Positions 29,739 through 36,615 of a stretch of 36,977 bases of DNA are shown here, piece by piece. The position numbers were made by a program, and so were the translations under genes. Origin of the DNA: a virus; IMG/VR virus record IMGVR_UViG_3300038420_000029, positions 1 to 36,977 of that record; one strand, written 5' to 3'. Under the pieces are notes generated by a model, which worked only from the letters and a program-made list of their open reading frames with translations, made no database searches and was not told the DNA's origin. Each line of letters starts with the position of its first letter. The stretch's first letter is position 1.

Positions 29739-31335
29739 AAGCGCCCTCTCCGGCGGCGACAGCCTGCAGATCATCGTCGAAATGAAGAACCTGACCTCGG
29801 CCGGGTTCAAGCAGATCCAATCCGACATCGCCAAGACCGAGACAGCCGCCGGGAGCGTCAATCTCTCAGGCGTCTCAACGGCGACAAAGAACGTCGAGAA
29901 GGACGCCACCGCGGCCGAGGGTAAGAGCGGCGGCGGCGGCATCATGGGGCTGGTCAGCGGCTTGACCGGCCTCGGCCCGCAGGGCATGGCGGTCGGCGCC
30001 GCCATCGCCGGTATGGCGGTACTCACGGGTGCCGCCATCGAACTCGGCAAGACTTACGACAGCATCGAGGCTCAGGACAAGGTACTGGATGCCGCCCTGA
30101 AGGCGCACGGCGACAGCCTCGCAAATGAAAAGACCAACCTCGACAGCCTCATCGCCTCGAATGAGAAGTACGGGCAGAACGCCGACGCCACACGCGGCGC
30201 CGTAACGACTCTGGCGCAGGCTGGGCAGAGCTGGGCAGACATCCAGAAGTCGATGCCGGCCATCCTCGACCTAGCGGCGGCGAAGCACTTGAGTCTCGCC
30301 GATGCTGCGAAGGCCGTTGAGCTGGCCGAGATGGGCAACTCACGGTCCCTCAAGCAGCTCGGCATCGTCCTTCCGACTCTCACGGCGCCCACTGCTGCGG
30401 TTACCAAAGCACAGAACGGGGTCACGACGGCGACAAAGGATCTCGCGAGTGCGCAGGCCGCCCTGACGCTCAAACAGACCGAACTCGCCGGTAAACACAA
30501 GCTGACGGCCGCGCAGTCGCTGGAACTCAAGGCGGCTGAGGACAAGGTCACCCAAGCCTCGCTGAACCTCCACGGCGCACAGAACAAGCTCGACACGGCC
30601 CAGCAAGCCGCAGCCAAGTCGGGCGACCGCCAGACCCTCGTCCTGACGGCTCTTGAAAAGCGGATCGGCGGCACGCGCAATAGCGCGACCGAGATGCAGA
30701 AAGCGCAAGCGAAGCTCTCCGACGAGTGGCAGAAGGCAGCCACGACGTTCGGGCCGGGAATAGAGCAGGTCATGTCCGCTATCACGACGGACTTCGCCCT
30801 GCTAATCGACAAGGCGATAGACCTCACCAACTGGCTCGCTAGCGTCTTCGGCTGGTTCGCCAGCCTCGCCCCGGTCCAAGCGTTCGGGACGGTCATCGGC
30901 GCGCTCGTGGGCCACTTTGGCGACCTCTGGAACATGATCCAAACCGTCATTCAGAAGCTGGCGGATCTCATCAAGGGAGTTGAGGACGCTGGCCAGGCCA
31001 TAGCCAATAGCCCCATCGGGCAACTTGCCGGAGGGCTTGGCAACCTTGGCGGCTCAATCGGCGGGGCGCTCGGCGGCATCCACCTCGCAGGCGGCGGCTA
31101 CGTTCCACCCGTGCCCGGCGGCACGCTCGCCACGTTGGCCGAGGCCGGGGTCGGCGAGTACGTCATCCCCGCCAATCAGATGAGCGGCGGCGGCGGCACA
31201 ACTTTCAACATCGTCATCGGCTCAACATTCCCGCCCACCGCCGCGCAGGCACGCGACCTCGCCAATGCACTTGAGGCTGAACTCGGCCGGCGCTTCGCGC
31301 TGCATGGCAGCTCTGCATCCTTTGGAGGCTTCTGA
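29734..31335 (+). CDS. Tape measure protein, 533 aa
   Basis: The ATG overlaps the end of the GT frame. N-terminal IIVEMKNLTSAGFKQIQSDI, a Gly/Ala hydrophobic segment (GLGPQGMAVGAAIAGMAVLT), long alpha-helical Ala/Lys/Leu repeats from 190 to 330, further hydrophobic stretches near 370-420 and a C-terminal GGYVPPVPGG / FNIVIGSTFPP end. It is short for the family, so a short tail is expected (length scales with residue count). It spans the tail lumen during assembly. Confidence 0.85.
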   Translation: MLSALSGGDSLQIIVEMKNLTSAGFKQIQSDIAKTETAAGSVNLSGVSTATKNVEKDATAAEGKSGGGGIMGLVSGLTGLGPQGMAVGAAIAGMAVLTGAAIELGKTYDSIEAQDKVLDAALKAHGDSLANEKTNLDSLIASNEKYGQNADATRGAVTTLAQAGQSWADIQKSMPAILDLAAAKHLSLADAAKAVELAEMGNSRSLKQLGIVLPTLTAPTAAVTKAQNGVTTATKDLASAQAALTLKQTELAGKHKLTAAQSLELKAAEDKVTQASLNLHGAQNKLDTAQQAAAKSGDRQTLVLTALEKRIGGTRNSATEMQKAQAKLSDEWQKAATTFGPGIEQVMSAITTDFALLIDKAIDLTNWLASVFGWFASLAPVQAFGTVIGALVGHFGDLWNMIQTVIQKLADLIKGVEDAGQAIANSPIGQLAGGLGNLGGSIGGALGGIHLAGGGYVPPVPGGTLATLAEAGVGEYVIPANQMSGGGGTTFNIVIGSTFPPTAAQARDLANALEAELGRRFALHGSSASFGGF

Positions 31336-31958
31336 TGGCTACAGGTTCTCACATCCAGGTCACCAACGGCGGCGGCCCGTTCATCGCCACTGGCCCCACC
31401 TACACTGAAGCCTCCACAACCGTTCAGGATCAGAAGGTCATCGCGGGGCTGCCGTATCTCGCCACATATCGCATCGTTACCAGCAACGGCGCGCCGCTCT
31501 CCACCAGCACGGCGAACTCGCATCTCATGGAGATCATGGCGGGCGCGTCCCTGAACGTCTACGTTCATCATATCTGGGTCCGCCAGTTTAACGCGGCGTC
31601 CGCCTCTACTGCGGCGCAGATGGATATCTACCGCCTGACTAGCGCTGGCTCTAACGGCACCGCGATGATACCGCAGGCTCTCGATCTGAGTGATGGTGCA
31701 GCGGGCGCGACGTGTCAGACCCTGCCGTCCTCGAAGGGCACCGAGAGTGGTTACGTGCTCGACCATACAAGCGCGATCTTCTGGGGTAATTCTAGCGGTG
31801 CGACCGCGCTCATCTGTGAGTGGGACTTCGGCGACGACCTGACCAAGATGCTCAAGATCGCGGCCGGGACTTCGAACGGCATCGCGGTAAAGAACACGAC
31901 GGCCGTGGCGTCGGCCACGGTGTACGTCACGGCCGAGATCATCGAGGCGCCGTTCTAA
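31335..31958 (+). CDS. Virion structural protein, 207 aa
   Basis: tgatg overlap with the tape measure. Gly/Thr/Ala-rich beta protein (IQVTNGGGPFIATGPTYTEA, LNVYVHHIWVRQFNAASAST) without known catalytic residues. Position suggests distal tail or minor tail protein; the fold is similar in style to decoration proteins. Confidence 0.55.
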   Translation: MATGSHIQVTNGGGPFIATGPTYTEASTTVQDQKVIAGLPYLATYRIVTSNGAPLSTSTANSHLMEIMAGASLNVYVHHIWVRQFNAASASTAAQMDIYRLTSAGSNGTAMIPQALDLSDGAAGATCQTLPSSKGTESGYVLDHTSAIFWGNSSGATALICEWDFGDDLTKMLKIAAGTSNGIAVKNTTAVASATVYVTAEIIEAPF

Positions 31959-33184
31959 TGCCTGCCGCAGCTCTGGCGCAGCCGCTCGGTATCTCTACGC
32001 CGCGCTCCATCCCGTTCCCTCTGCTAATCAATGGGAATGAGATCAGCGGGATCGTGGACGGCCTCAGCTATGCCATGAGCGACCCGGGCTTCACGGGCAT
32101 CCAGACCCTTGAGTTCGACATCCACGATCACAACAATGCCGTGTTCGGGTGGCTCGCCAAGCAGCAACGCGTGCTGTGGTACGACCAGTCGAAAAGCACG
32201 TATCTCTTCCAGGGGTTCGTCAAGCAGATCCAGTCCACCGCCGCCATCGGGACTGGCGGCCCCTGGCCGGACATGCACGTCACCTGTTCGCAGATCTCCG
32301 AGGTGCTCGACTTCGCGCAGCCCCTTGACGCCTGGGACGCCGGGGCGCACGGAACGAGCGACCAGGCGCAGATCCAGTGCCTCATCGCCAACATGTGCCA
32401 GGAACCGAACGTCGGCGTCGGCGGCTACATCCAGGTCTTGAACTCGTCGACCATGCCGGCCTCCATCCCGTGCGACCGCACGACGCTGCGCAACGCTACC
32501 GACGCGGTGCTCGCAGCGAACGGCGTCAATGGCAGCGTGGCCTACGTCGACAACCTCGGCCATCTTCACACCCTGACGACGGCCGGGGACGTGGCCGCGC
32601 CCTACAACATCGCAGAGCAGGCGGACCTCGTTCACAGCGTTCCGGCGCTCGTGAGCGTCGACGATCAGGGCGCGGCGGACATCGACGCGCTGTGGGTCAT
32701 CGGCGGAACCGAGGCGGCCACCGGCGCGGTAACCGCCTCAGTCTGCGGCATTACCACGCTGCCACGTTCGCCGATGCGCTGGGATACGCTGGAAGCTCCC
32801 TCCGCCGTAGACCGCAACGGCGCCATCGCTGCGGCGACGGCCGAGTTCTACATGCGCCAGAACATGTTGACGGTGACCGCGGTAGTCACGGGGTTCGACG
32901 GGTGGGCCAAGGGCCAGTCGCTCACCATCACTTCGACGCCGTTCGGCTGGACGGCTAAGTCGTTCATCATCACCGGGGTCGACATGAAGGTGCTCTCCGG
33001 TACGGGCATCCGCCAATACACCCTGACGTGTGGAACGCAGACACGCCTCATTCCCCAGGCGAAGGCCCTGACGGTGGCAATCAAGAAGGCCGCCCACAGG
33101 GCCAAGTCCAAGCCCGTCTCTGCCCGCAAGGTCACCGGCCAGACCGGACAGACCGGACAGGGCGGAACGATGCATCCCATCTGA
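31958..33184 (+). CDS. Tail tip / baseplate-like protein, 408 aa
   Basis: taatg overlap. Contains INGNEISGIVDGLSYAMSDP, LEFDIHDHNNAVFGWL, YLFQGFVKQIQ and GWAKGQSLTITSTPFGWTAK, resembling gp27-like/tail-associated hub proteins that carry virus-host contact modules. The C-terminus is basic and ends in TGQTGQTGQGG repeats. Probably the central tail tip protein. Confidence 0.6.
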   Translation: MPAAALAQPLGISTPRSIPFPLLINGNEISGIVDGLSYAMSDPGFTGIQTLEFDIHDHNNAVFGWLAKQQRVLWYDQSKSTYLFQGFVKQIQSTAAIGTGGPWPDMHVTCSQISEVLDFAQPLDAWDAGAHGTSDQAQIQCLIANMCQEPNVGVGGYIQVLNSSTMPASIPCDRTTLRNATDAVLAANGVNGSVAYVDNLGHLHTLTTAGDVAAPYNIAEQADLVHSVPALVSVDDQGAADIDALWVIGGTEAATGAVTASVCGITTLPRSPMRWDTLEAPSAVDRNGAIAAATAEFYMRQNMLTVTAVVTGFDGWAKGQSLTITSTPFGWTAKSFIITGVDMKVLSGTGIRQYTLTCGTQTRLIPQAKALTVAIKKAAHRAKSKPVSARKVTGQTGQTGQGGTMHPI

Positions 33185-33191
33185 GGTCAGC

Positions 33192-34337
33192 ATGGCAACG
33201 ACTCAGCAGATCGCCTCGCCCGGAACCTACTTCACAAACGACGTGGGCGTTGAGGTCACGGATGGGACGTACAGCCGCGTCAAGATCGGCGTGGTGATTC
33301 CGGGAGCGAACCCGTCGAACGCCTACGGCCTGGGGTTCACCGACCCCTACGGCAACCCAACGTACATCACCGGCTCCGGCTTTGGCCCGTCGTACATGTC
33401 GCTCATTCAGAGCGGCATCTACAACAACATGTTCCAGCAGGCCGTGCCCGGAACGCTGGCGCTCGGCATATCGCGCGATGATGCGACGGGCCACACGACC
33501 GGGCTGCCCTACTGGACGGCATGGTCTGCCGGGTCGAGCTTCGGCACGGCGACGGTCGTGGCCGATACGACCTGGCCGGGCGGAAACTACGTCAAGTTCA
33601 CCTTCGCCACGACGGGCTCGTCCGTGAGCGGCAACGTCGCGCTGACGAACGACCTGTCCCCGGTAATGCCGCTGGACCAGTGGAATACGGACATCATTCG
33701 GGCAGACAACATCCCGGCTGGTGTTACCCTAAACTGTGCGCGCTCCATCCTTTGGTACGACTCCACAAGCACCTACATCTCTACCTCATCAGACACTAGC
33801 ACGTACACATCGGGCCATGCTCTTACAAACTTCGGAGGCTCGGCATTTATCGCCCCATCGAATGCCCGCTACGCACGGCTTGAACTGAATGTCTGGGAGA
33901 CGGTGCTGCACAGCGCCTCAACTTATTTCGAGCTGGGTGCAGTCGCTCTCACACACACCGGCAACGGCAACGTAGGGACTGTCTACCAGATAAACGCCGG
34001 GACATCTATTTCTGCCGGGACTAGCGTTACTGCCGGCAGTAACGTTGTTTCTACGATGGCGATGGAGCTCCTCGACAGCGGCGGGACGCCAGCCGGCGGC
34101 ATTATCTTCGGTACGCCGGTCGACACACAACTCTACCGCAGCGCAGCGGGGGTGCTGACGACGCCAAACCAACTGGCGGCCACAGATGGAGTGACCAGCA
34201 GGTACAAGGCCGGCACCATCTCAGACGCCGACTTTGTGACCACTCCGCCCGATGGGACCATCGCCGTCGACGGTACGGATGGCCGGATCTACTTCCGCTA
34301 CGGTGGCGCCTGGCACTACGTCAACAAGACTCTCTGA
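33192..34337 (+). CDS. Tail fibre / receptor-binding candidate, 381 aa
   Basis: Starts six codons of spacing after the tail-tip gene. N-terminus TQQIASPGTYFTNDVGVEVT; middle is a carbohydrate-binding-like beta region (TTWPGGNYVKFTFATTGSSV, YARLELNVWETVLHSASTYF); repeated INAGTSISAGTSVTAGSNVV stalk; C-terminus TPPDGTIAVDGTDGRIYFRY plus GGAWHYVNKTL, a common fibre end. Last tail gene, followed by a terminator, so it is the likely host-recognition protein. Confidence 0.7.
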   Translation: MATTQQIASPGTYFTNDVGVEVTDGTYSRVKIGVVIPGANPSNAYGLGFTDPYGNPTYITGSGFGPSYMSLIQSGIYNNMFQQAVPGTLALGISRDDATGHTTGLPYWTAWSAGSSFGTATVVADTTWPGGNYVKFTFATTGSSVSGNVALTNDLSPVMPLDQWNTDIIRADNIPAGVTLNCARSILWYDSTSTYISTSSDTSTYTSGHALTNFGGSAFIAPSNARYARLELNVWETVLHSASTYFELGAVALTHTGNGNVGTVYQINAGTSISAGTSVTAGSNVVSTMAMELLDSGGTPAGGIIFGTPVDTQLYRSAAGVLTTPNQLAATDGVTSRYKAGTISDADFVTTPPDGTIAVDGTDGRIYFRYGGAWHYVNKTL

Positions 34338-34339
34338 AC

Positions 34340-34381
34340 GAAACGCCCCCGGTGGTCCTGCGAGACTGCCGGGGGCGTTTC
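34340..34381. terminator. 13-bp hairpin terminator after the tail fibre gene
   Basis: Perfect arms gaaacgcccccgg (34340-34352) / ccgggggcgtttc (34369-34381) with a 16-base loop and a short T run. It sits between the + strand fibre gene and the convergent - strand lipoprotein gene, so it can end both transcripts. Confidence 0.85.
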
Positions 34382-34386
34382 TGTGT

Positions 34387-34845
34387 CTAGGGCGTGATGG
34401 TCACCGTGCCGGACGCGAGCACGGTGCTGCCGCGGATGTAGCGCAGTGTATAGGTCCCGGCACCGAGCGATCCGAGCGTGTCGTCAGGGGCGTGAGCGAA
34501 CTCGTTGTCGCCGGGGTTTGCGACTGCCATCGGCTCGGTCGTGATCGTCGTCTCTGCGCCGCTGGCATCCACTGAAGCGAGGGTTAGCGTGAGGCTTGTG
34601 CCGTTGACTGAGTCGGACAGCATGGCGACCCAGCCAACAAGGTCCGTGCTGGCGAACGCCGTGCCGGGGTCGGTCACCGTCATGGCGCTGGTATCGACCG
34701 ACGCGCCAAACCAGATCGTCCCTGACGGTTGCGTAGGCGCTGCGGTTGGGCCAGGAGTGGCGGTCGGGCCAGCCGGTGCGGCGGAACTCGTCGCCGAACA
34801 GGCTGCCAGCAACAGGATCGGGAGCAGAACTAGGACTCGTTTCAT
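34387..34845 (-). CDS. Phage-encoded lipoprotein, 152 aa
   Basis: Start at CAT 34843-34845, preceded on the - strand by a strong ggaggt site. MKRVLVLLPILLLAAC gives a short basic n-region, hydrophobic core and lipobox ending at C16; a TATPGPTAAPTQPSG linker follows, then a ~110-residue beta-rich domain ending YTLRYIRGSTVLASG. It would be lipidated on the host surface. Phage surface lipoproteins often block superinfection; this is a hypothesis here. It is the only clear gene on the - strand. Confidence 0.85.
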   Translation of the reverse strand: MKRVLVLLPILLLAACSATSSAAPAGPTATPGPTAAPTQPSGTIWFGASVDTSAMTVTDPGTAFASTDLVGWVAMLSDSVNGTSLTLTLASVDASGAETTITTEPMAVANPGDNEFAHAPDDTLGSLGAGTYTLRYIRGSTVLASGTVTITP

Positions 34846-34884
34846 GACTTTACCTCCAGGGCGCAGGGCTTCCGCGCATCGGAA

Positions 34885-34914
34885 AGAGTACTCTCCCCAA
34901 TAGGTGGTTGACAA
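34885..34914 (-). promoter_or_regulatory. Promoter for the lipoprotein gene
   Basis: On the - strand, TTGTCA (reverse of 34909-34914), an 18-base spacer, and TACTCT (reverse of 34885-34890). The expected start near 34878 leaves a ~30-base leader with the ggaggt site before 34845. Confidence 0.7.
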
Positions 34915-34936
34915 GCGGCCCGCGGTCCCCTACTCT
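34908..34936 (+). promoter_or_regulatory. Promoter with TTGACA-N17-TACTCT, leaderless start
   Basis: TTGACA at 34908-34913, spacer 17, TACTCT at 34931-34936, then six bases to the ATG at 34943. The predicted +1 falls on the ATG itself, so the transcript would be leaderless. Its -35 overlaps that of the divergent lipoprotein promoter. Confidence 0.75.
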
Positions 34937-34942
34937 CTCGCT

Positions 34943-35311
34943 ATGAGCCAAAGGCGCGGTCGCGGGGAGCCGATCGCAGCTTCCGATAATGAGCGTTATG
35001 TCCGCTTCCTGCGGCCCCTCGGCCTCGGAGCGCTGCTCTTCTCCGGCCTCGCCGACTGGGCGACCTTCACCGCCTGCCCGCTCGCGGTGCGCCTGACCGA
35101 CGAGTCCGCCGGAGCGCGCGAGTACGCCGCGGCGCCCATCGTCCTGCTTGGCGTGAAGCTGCTGCTCGTGGCCTGCGCCGCGCTGGTAGCGCTCGGCTTC
35201 CGCTGGGCGCGGGAGCGCGAGCTCGAAGTGGCGTGGCTGCTGTGCCTGCTCCCCGCTGCGGCCCTCTGGTTCTACGGCGCGTGGACGAACATCGAGTTTG
35301 GTTGGAGGTAG
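34943..35311 (+). CDS. Three-helix membrane protein, 122 aa
   Basis: Start at 34943 fixed by the leaderless promoter; the longer ATG at 34904 lies upstream of the promoter's -10. Hydrophobic segments at about 28-45 (LGLGALLFSGLADWATF), 68-88 (APIVLLGVKLLLVACAALVA) and 97-115 (VAWLLCLLPAAALWFYGA) predict three helices. A multi-pass inner-membrane protein of unknown role, paired with a surface lipoprotein across a divergent promoter; superinfection exclusion is possible. Confidence 0.7.
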   Translation: MSQRRGRGEPIAASDNERYVRFLRPLGLGALLFSGLADWATFTACPLAVRLTDESAGAREYAAAPIVLLGVKLLLVACAALVALGFRWARERELEVAWLLCLLPAAALWFYGAWTNIEFGWR

Positions 35312-35784
35312 CCACGACCAAGTTCACCCCGCCGCTCGGCACACCCAAGGAGGAAGCGGCCCTCTGCCGCGCTGCGTTCGAAGGCGTTCAGGTGGGCGCG
35401 ATGGTCTGGCACCTACACCACGACAGCCTCTGCGAGCCGCTGACCGAGGCGCCAGGGAACCGCATCGCCTACATCCTGACCCAGAAGCCGCCCAAGGAGC
35501 GGGCCGCGCGCCTGCGCCTGATGCGGCCAGTCCGCGACGAGGCCGTGGCTCCTGCCTGGGGGGTCTACGACGAGGCCGTGGCTGCTGCCTGGGAGGTCTG
35601 CGCCGAGGCCGTGGCTGCTGCCCGGAAGGCCTACCACGAGGCCGTGGCTGCTGCCTGGGAGGTCTGCGCCGAGGCCGTGGCTGCTGCCCGGAAGGCCTAC
35701 CACGAGGCCGTGGCTCCTGCCCATTCCGCCGAGTGCCCTAACTGCCCGTGGAACGGCAGGAGCATCTTCGGAGGTGCCGCATGA
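35302..35784 (+). CDS. Hendecad-repeat protein paralogue (six repeats)
   Basis: Frame open from before 35233; the homologous start is missing: where sister copies have ATG, this has GCC then ACG ACC, the ACG at 35314 lying five bases after a ggagg. Start set at the TTG 35302 as a compromise. The N-domain TPPLGTPKEEAALCRAAFEG ... ERAARLRLMRPV is near-identical to 1637-2068; six 11-residue repeats (EAVAAAWEVCA / EAVAAARKAYH) and the ECPNCPWNGRSIFGGAA end follow. ATGA overlap with the 45-aa ORF. Confidence 0.65.
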   Translation: MEVATTKFTPPLGTPKEEAALCRAAFEGVQVGAMVWHLHHDSLCEPLTEAPGNRIAYILTQKPPKERAARLRLMRPVRDEAVAPAWGVYDEAVAAAWEVCAEAVAAARKAYHEAVAAAWEVCAEAVAAARKAYHEAVAPAHSAECPNCPWNGRSIFGGAA

Positions 35785-35918
35785 CACCCCAGGCACACCG
35801 CCGCGTCATCACGGTTATCAATGGCGACCGCTGCCGGACGTGCCAATACAGCCCCGCGCTGGGCGGGCGATGCGAGATGGCGGTGCTAGAGCCACTGCCG
35901 GGAGGTAACGACGAATGA
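35781..35918 (+). CDS. 45-aa Cys module, copy of the exonuclease tail
   Basis: ATGA overlaps at both ends. MTPQAHRRVITVINGD is new, then from base 35819 the DNA is identical to the last ~100 bases of the exonuclease gene, coding DRCRTCQYSPALGGRCEM with all three Fe-S ligand cysteines. It could bind metal or form part of a cluster with another protein, or be only a carrier for translation coupling. Confidence 0.6.
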   Translation: MTPQAHRRVITVINGDRCRTCQYSPALGGRCEMAVLEPLPGGNDE

Positions 35919-36481
35919 CGACCTGTGAGCCGCCGCTCGGAACGCCCGAGGAGGAAGCGGCCCTCTGCCGCGCCGCATGGGACGCCCATCCCTCGAAGTG
36001 GGGCTGGCACATCCATCACGAGATCCTCTGCGAGGACCGGCTCTACCCGATTGAGGAACGCATCGCCTACATCTTGACGAGCAAGGCACCCAAAGAACGA
36101 GCGCTTCGCCTGCGGCTGCTGCGCCCGGTCATTGACGACGCCATGGCCGCGATCCAGAAGACCTACGCCGACGCCATGGCCGCGATCCAGAAGACCTACG
36201 ACGACGCCATAGCCCCGATCTGGAAGACCTACGACGACGCCAGGGCCGCGATCCAGAAGACCTACGACGACGCCAGGGTCCCGATCTGGAAGACCTACGA
36301 CGACGCCAGGGCCGCGATCCAGAAGACCTACGACGACGCCATGGCCGCGATCCAGAAGACCTACGACGACGCCATGGCCGCGATCTGGAAGACCTACGCC
36401 GACGCCATGGCCGCGATCCATGCCCGCGAGTGCCCGAACTGCCCGTGGGACGGGGAGAGCATCTTCGGAGGTGCCGCATGA
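35915..36481 (+). CDS. Hendecad-repeat protein paralogue (nine repeats)
   Basis: 188 aa, ATGA overlap. N-domain MTTCEPPLGTPEEEAALCRA, WGWHIHHEILCEDRLYPIEE and ERALRLRLLRPV, then nine 11-residue repeats (DAMAAIQKTYD with R/I/M and W/Q variants) and HARECPNCPWDGESIFGGAA. The repeat region is 33-bp periodic (36137-36433). N-domain is nearly identical to 36612. Role unknown; an elongated helical rod ending in a CxxC knuckle is inferred. Confidence 0.8.
   Translation: MTTCEPPLGTPEEEAALCRAAWDAHPSKWGWHIHHEILCEDRLYPIEERIAYILTSKAPKERALRLRLLRPVIDDAMAAIQKTYADAMAAIQKTYDDAIAPIWKTYDDARAAIQKTYDDARVPIWKTYDDARAAIQKTYDDAMAAIQKTYDDAMAAIWKTYADAMAAIHARECPNCPWDGESIFGGAA
36137..36433 (+). repeat. 33-bp in-frame tandem repeats (9 units)
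   Basis: Nine 33-bp units in phase with the gene at 35915. Same repeat as at 16-279 and 36834-36977. Sub-types differ at atg/agg/ata and cag/tgg codons, indicating repeated unit shuffling. Confidence 0.95.
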
Positions 36482-36615
36482 CACCCCAGGCACACCGCCG
36501 CGTCATCACGGTTATCAATGGCGACCGCTGCCGGACGTGCCAATACAGCCCCGCGCTGGGCGGGCGATGCGAGATGGCGGTGCTAGAGCCACTGCCGGGA
36601 GGTAACGACGAATGA
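36478..36615 (+). CDS. 45-aa Cys module, second copy
   Basis: Identical in sequence and ATGA contacts to the ORF at 35781. The spacing between the two starts is 697 bases, the length of one duplicated unit. Same three-cysteine end as the exonuclease. Confidence 0.6.
   Translation: MTPQAHRRVITVINGDRCRTCQYSPALGGRCEMAVLEPLPGGNDE

Noticed and set aside
30072-30950. 292-residue - strand frame across the tape measure gene
   Set aside because: Low-complexity antisense frame of a repeat-rich helical gene; no motif.
33028-33297. 89-residue + strand frame overlapping the tail tip gene
   Set aside because: Arg/Ser-rich shadow with no motif; the tail tip gene and fibre gene explain the region.
35233-35301. 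GTG-start N-terminal extension of the repeat paralogue
   Set aside because: It overlaps the end of the membrane-protein gene and has no counterpart in the sister paralogues.
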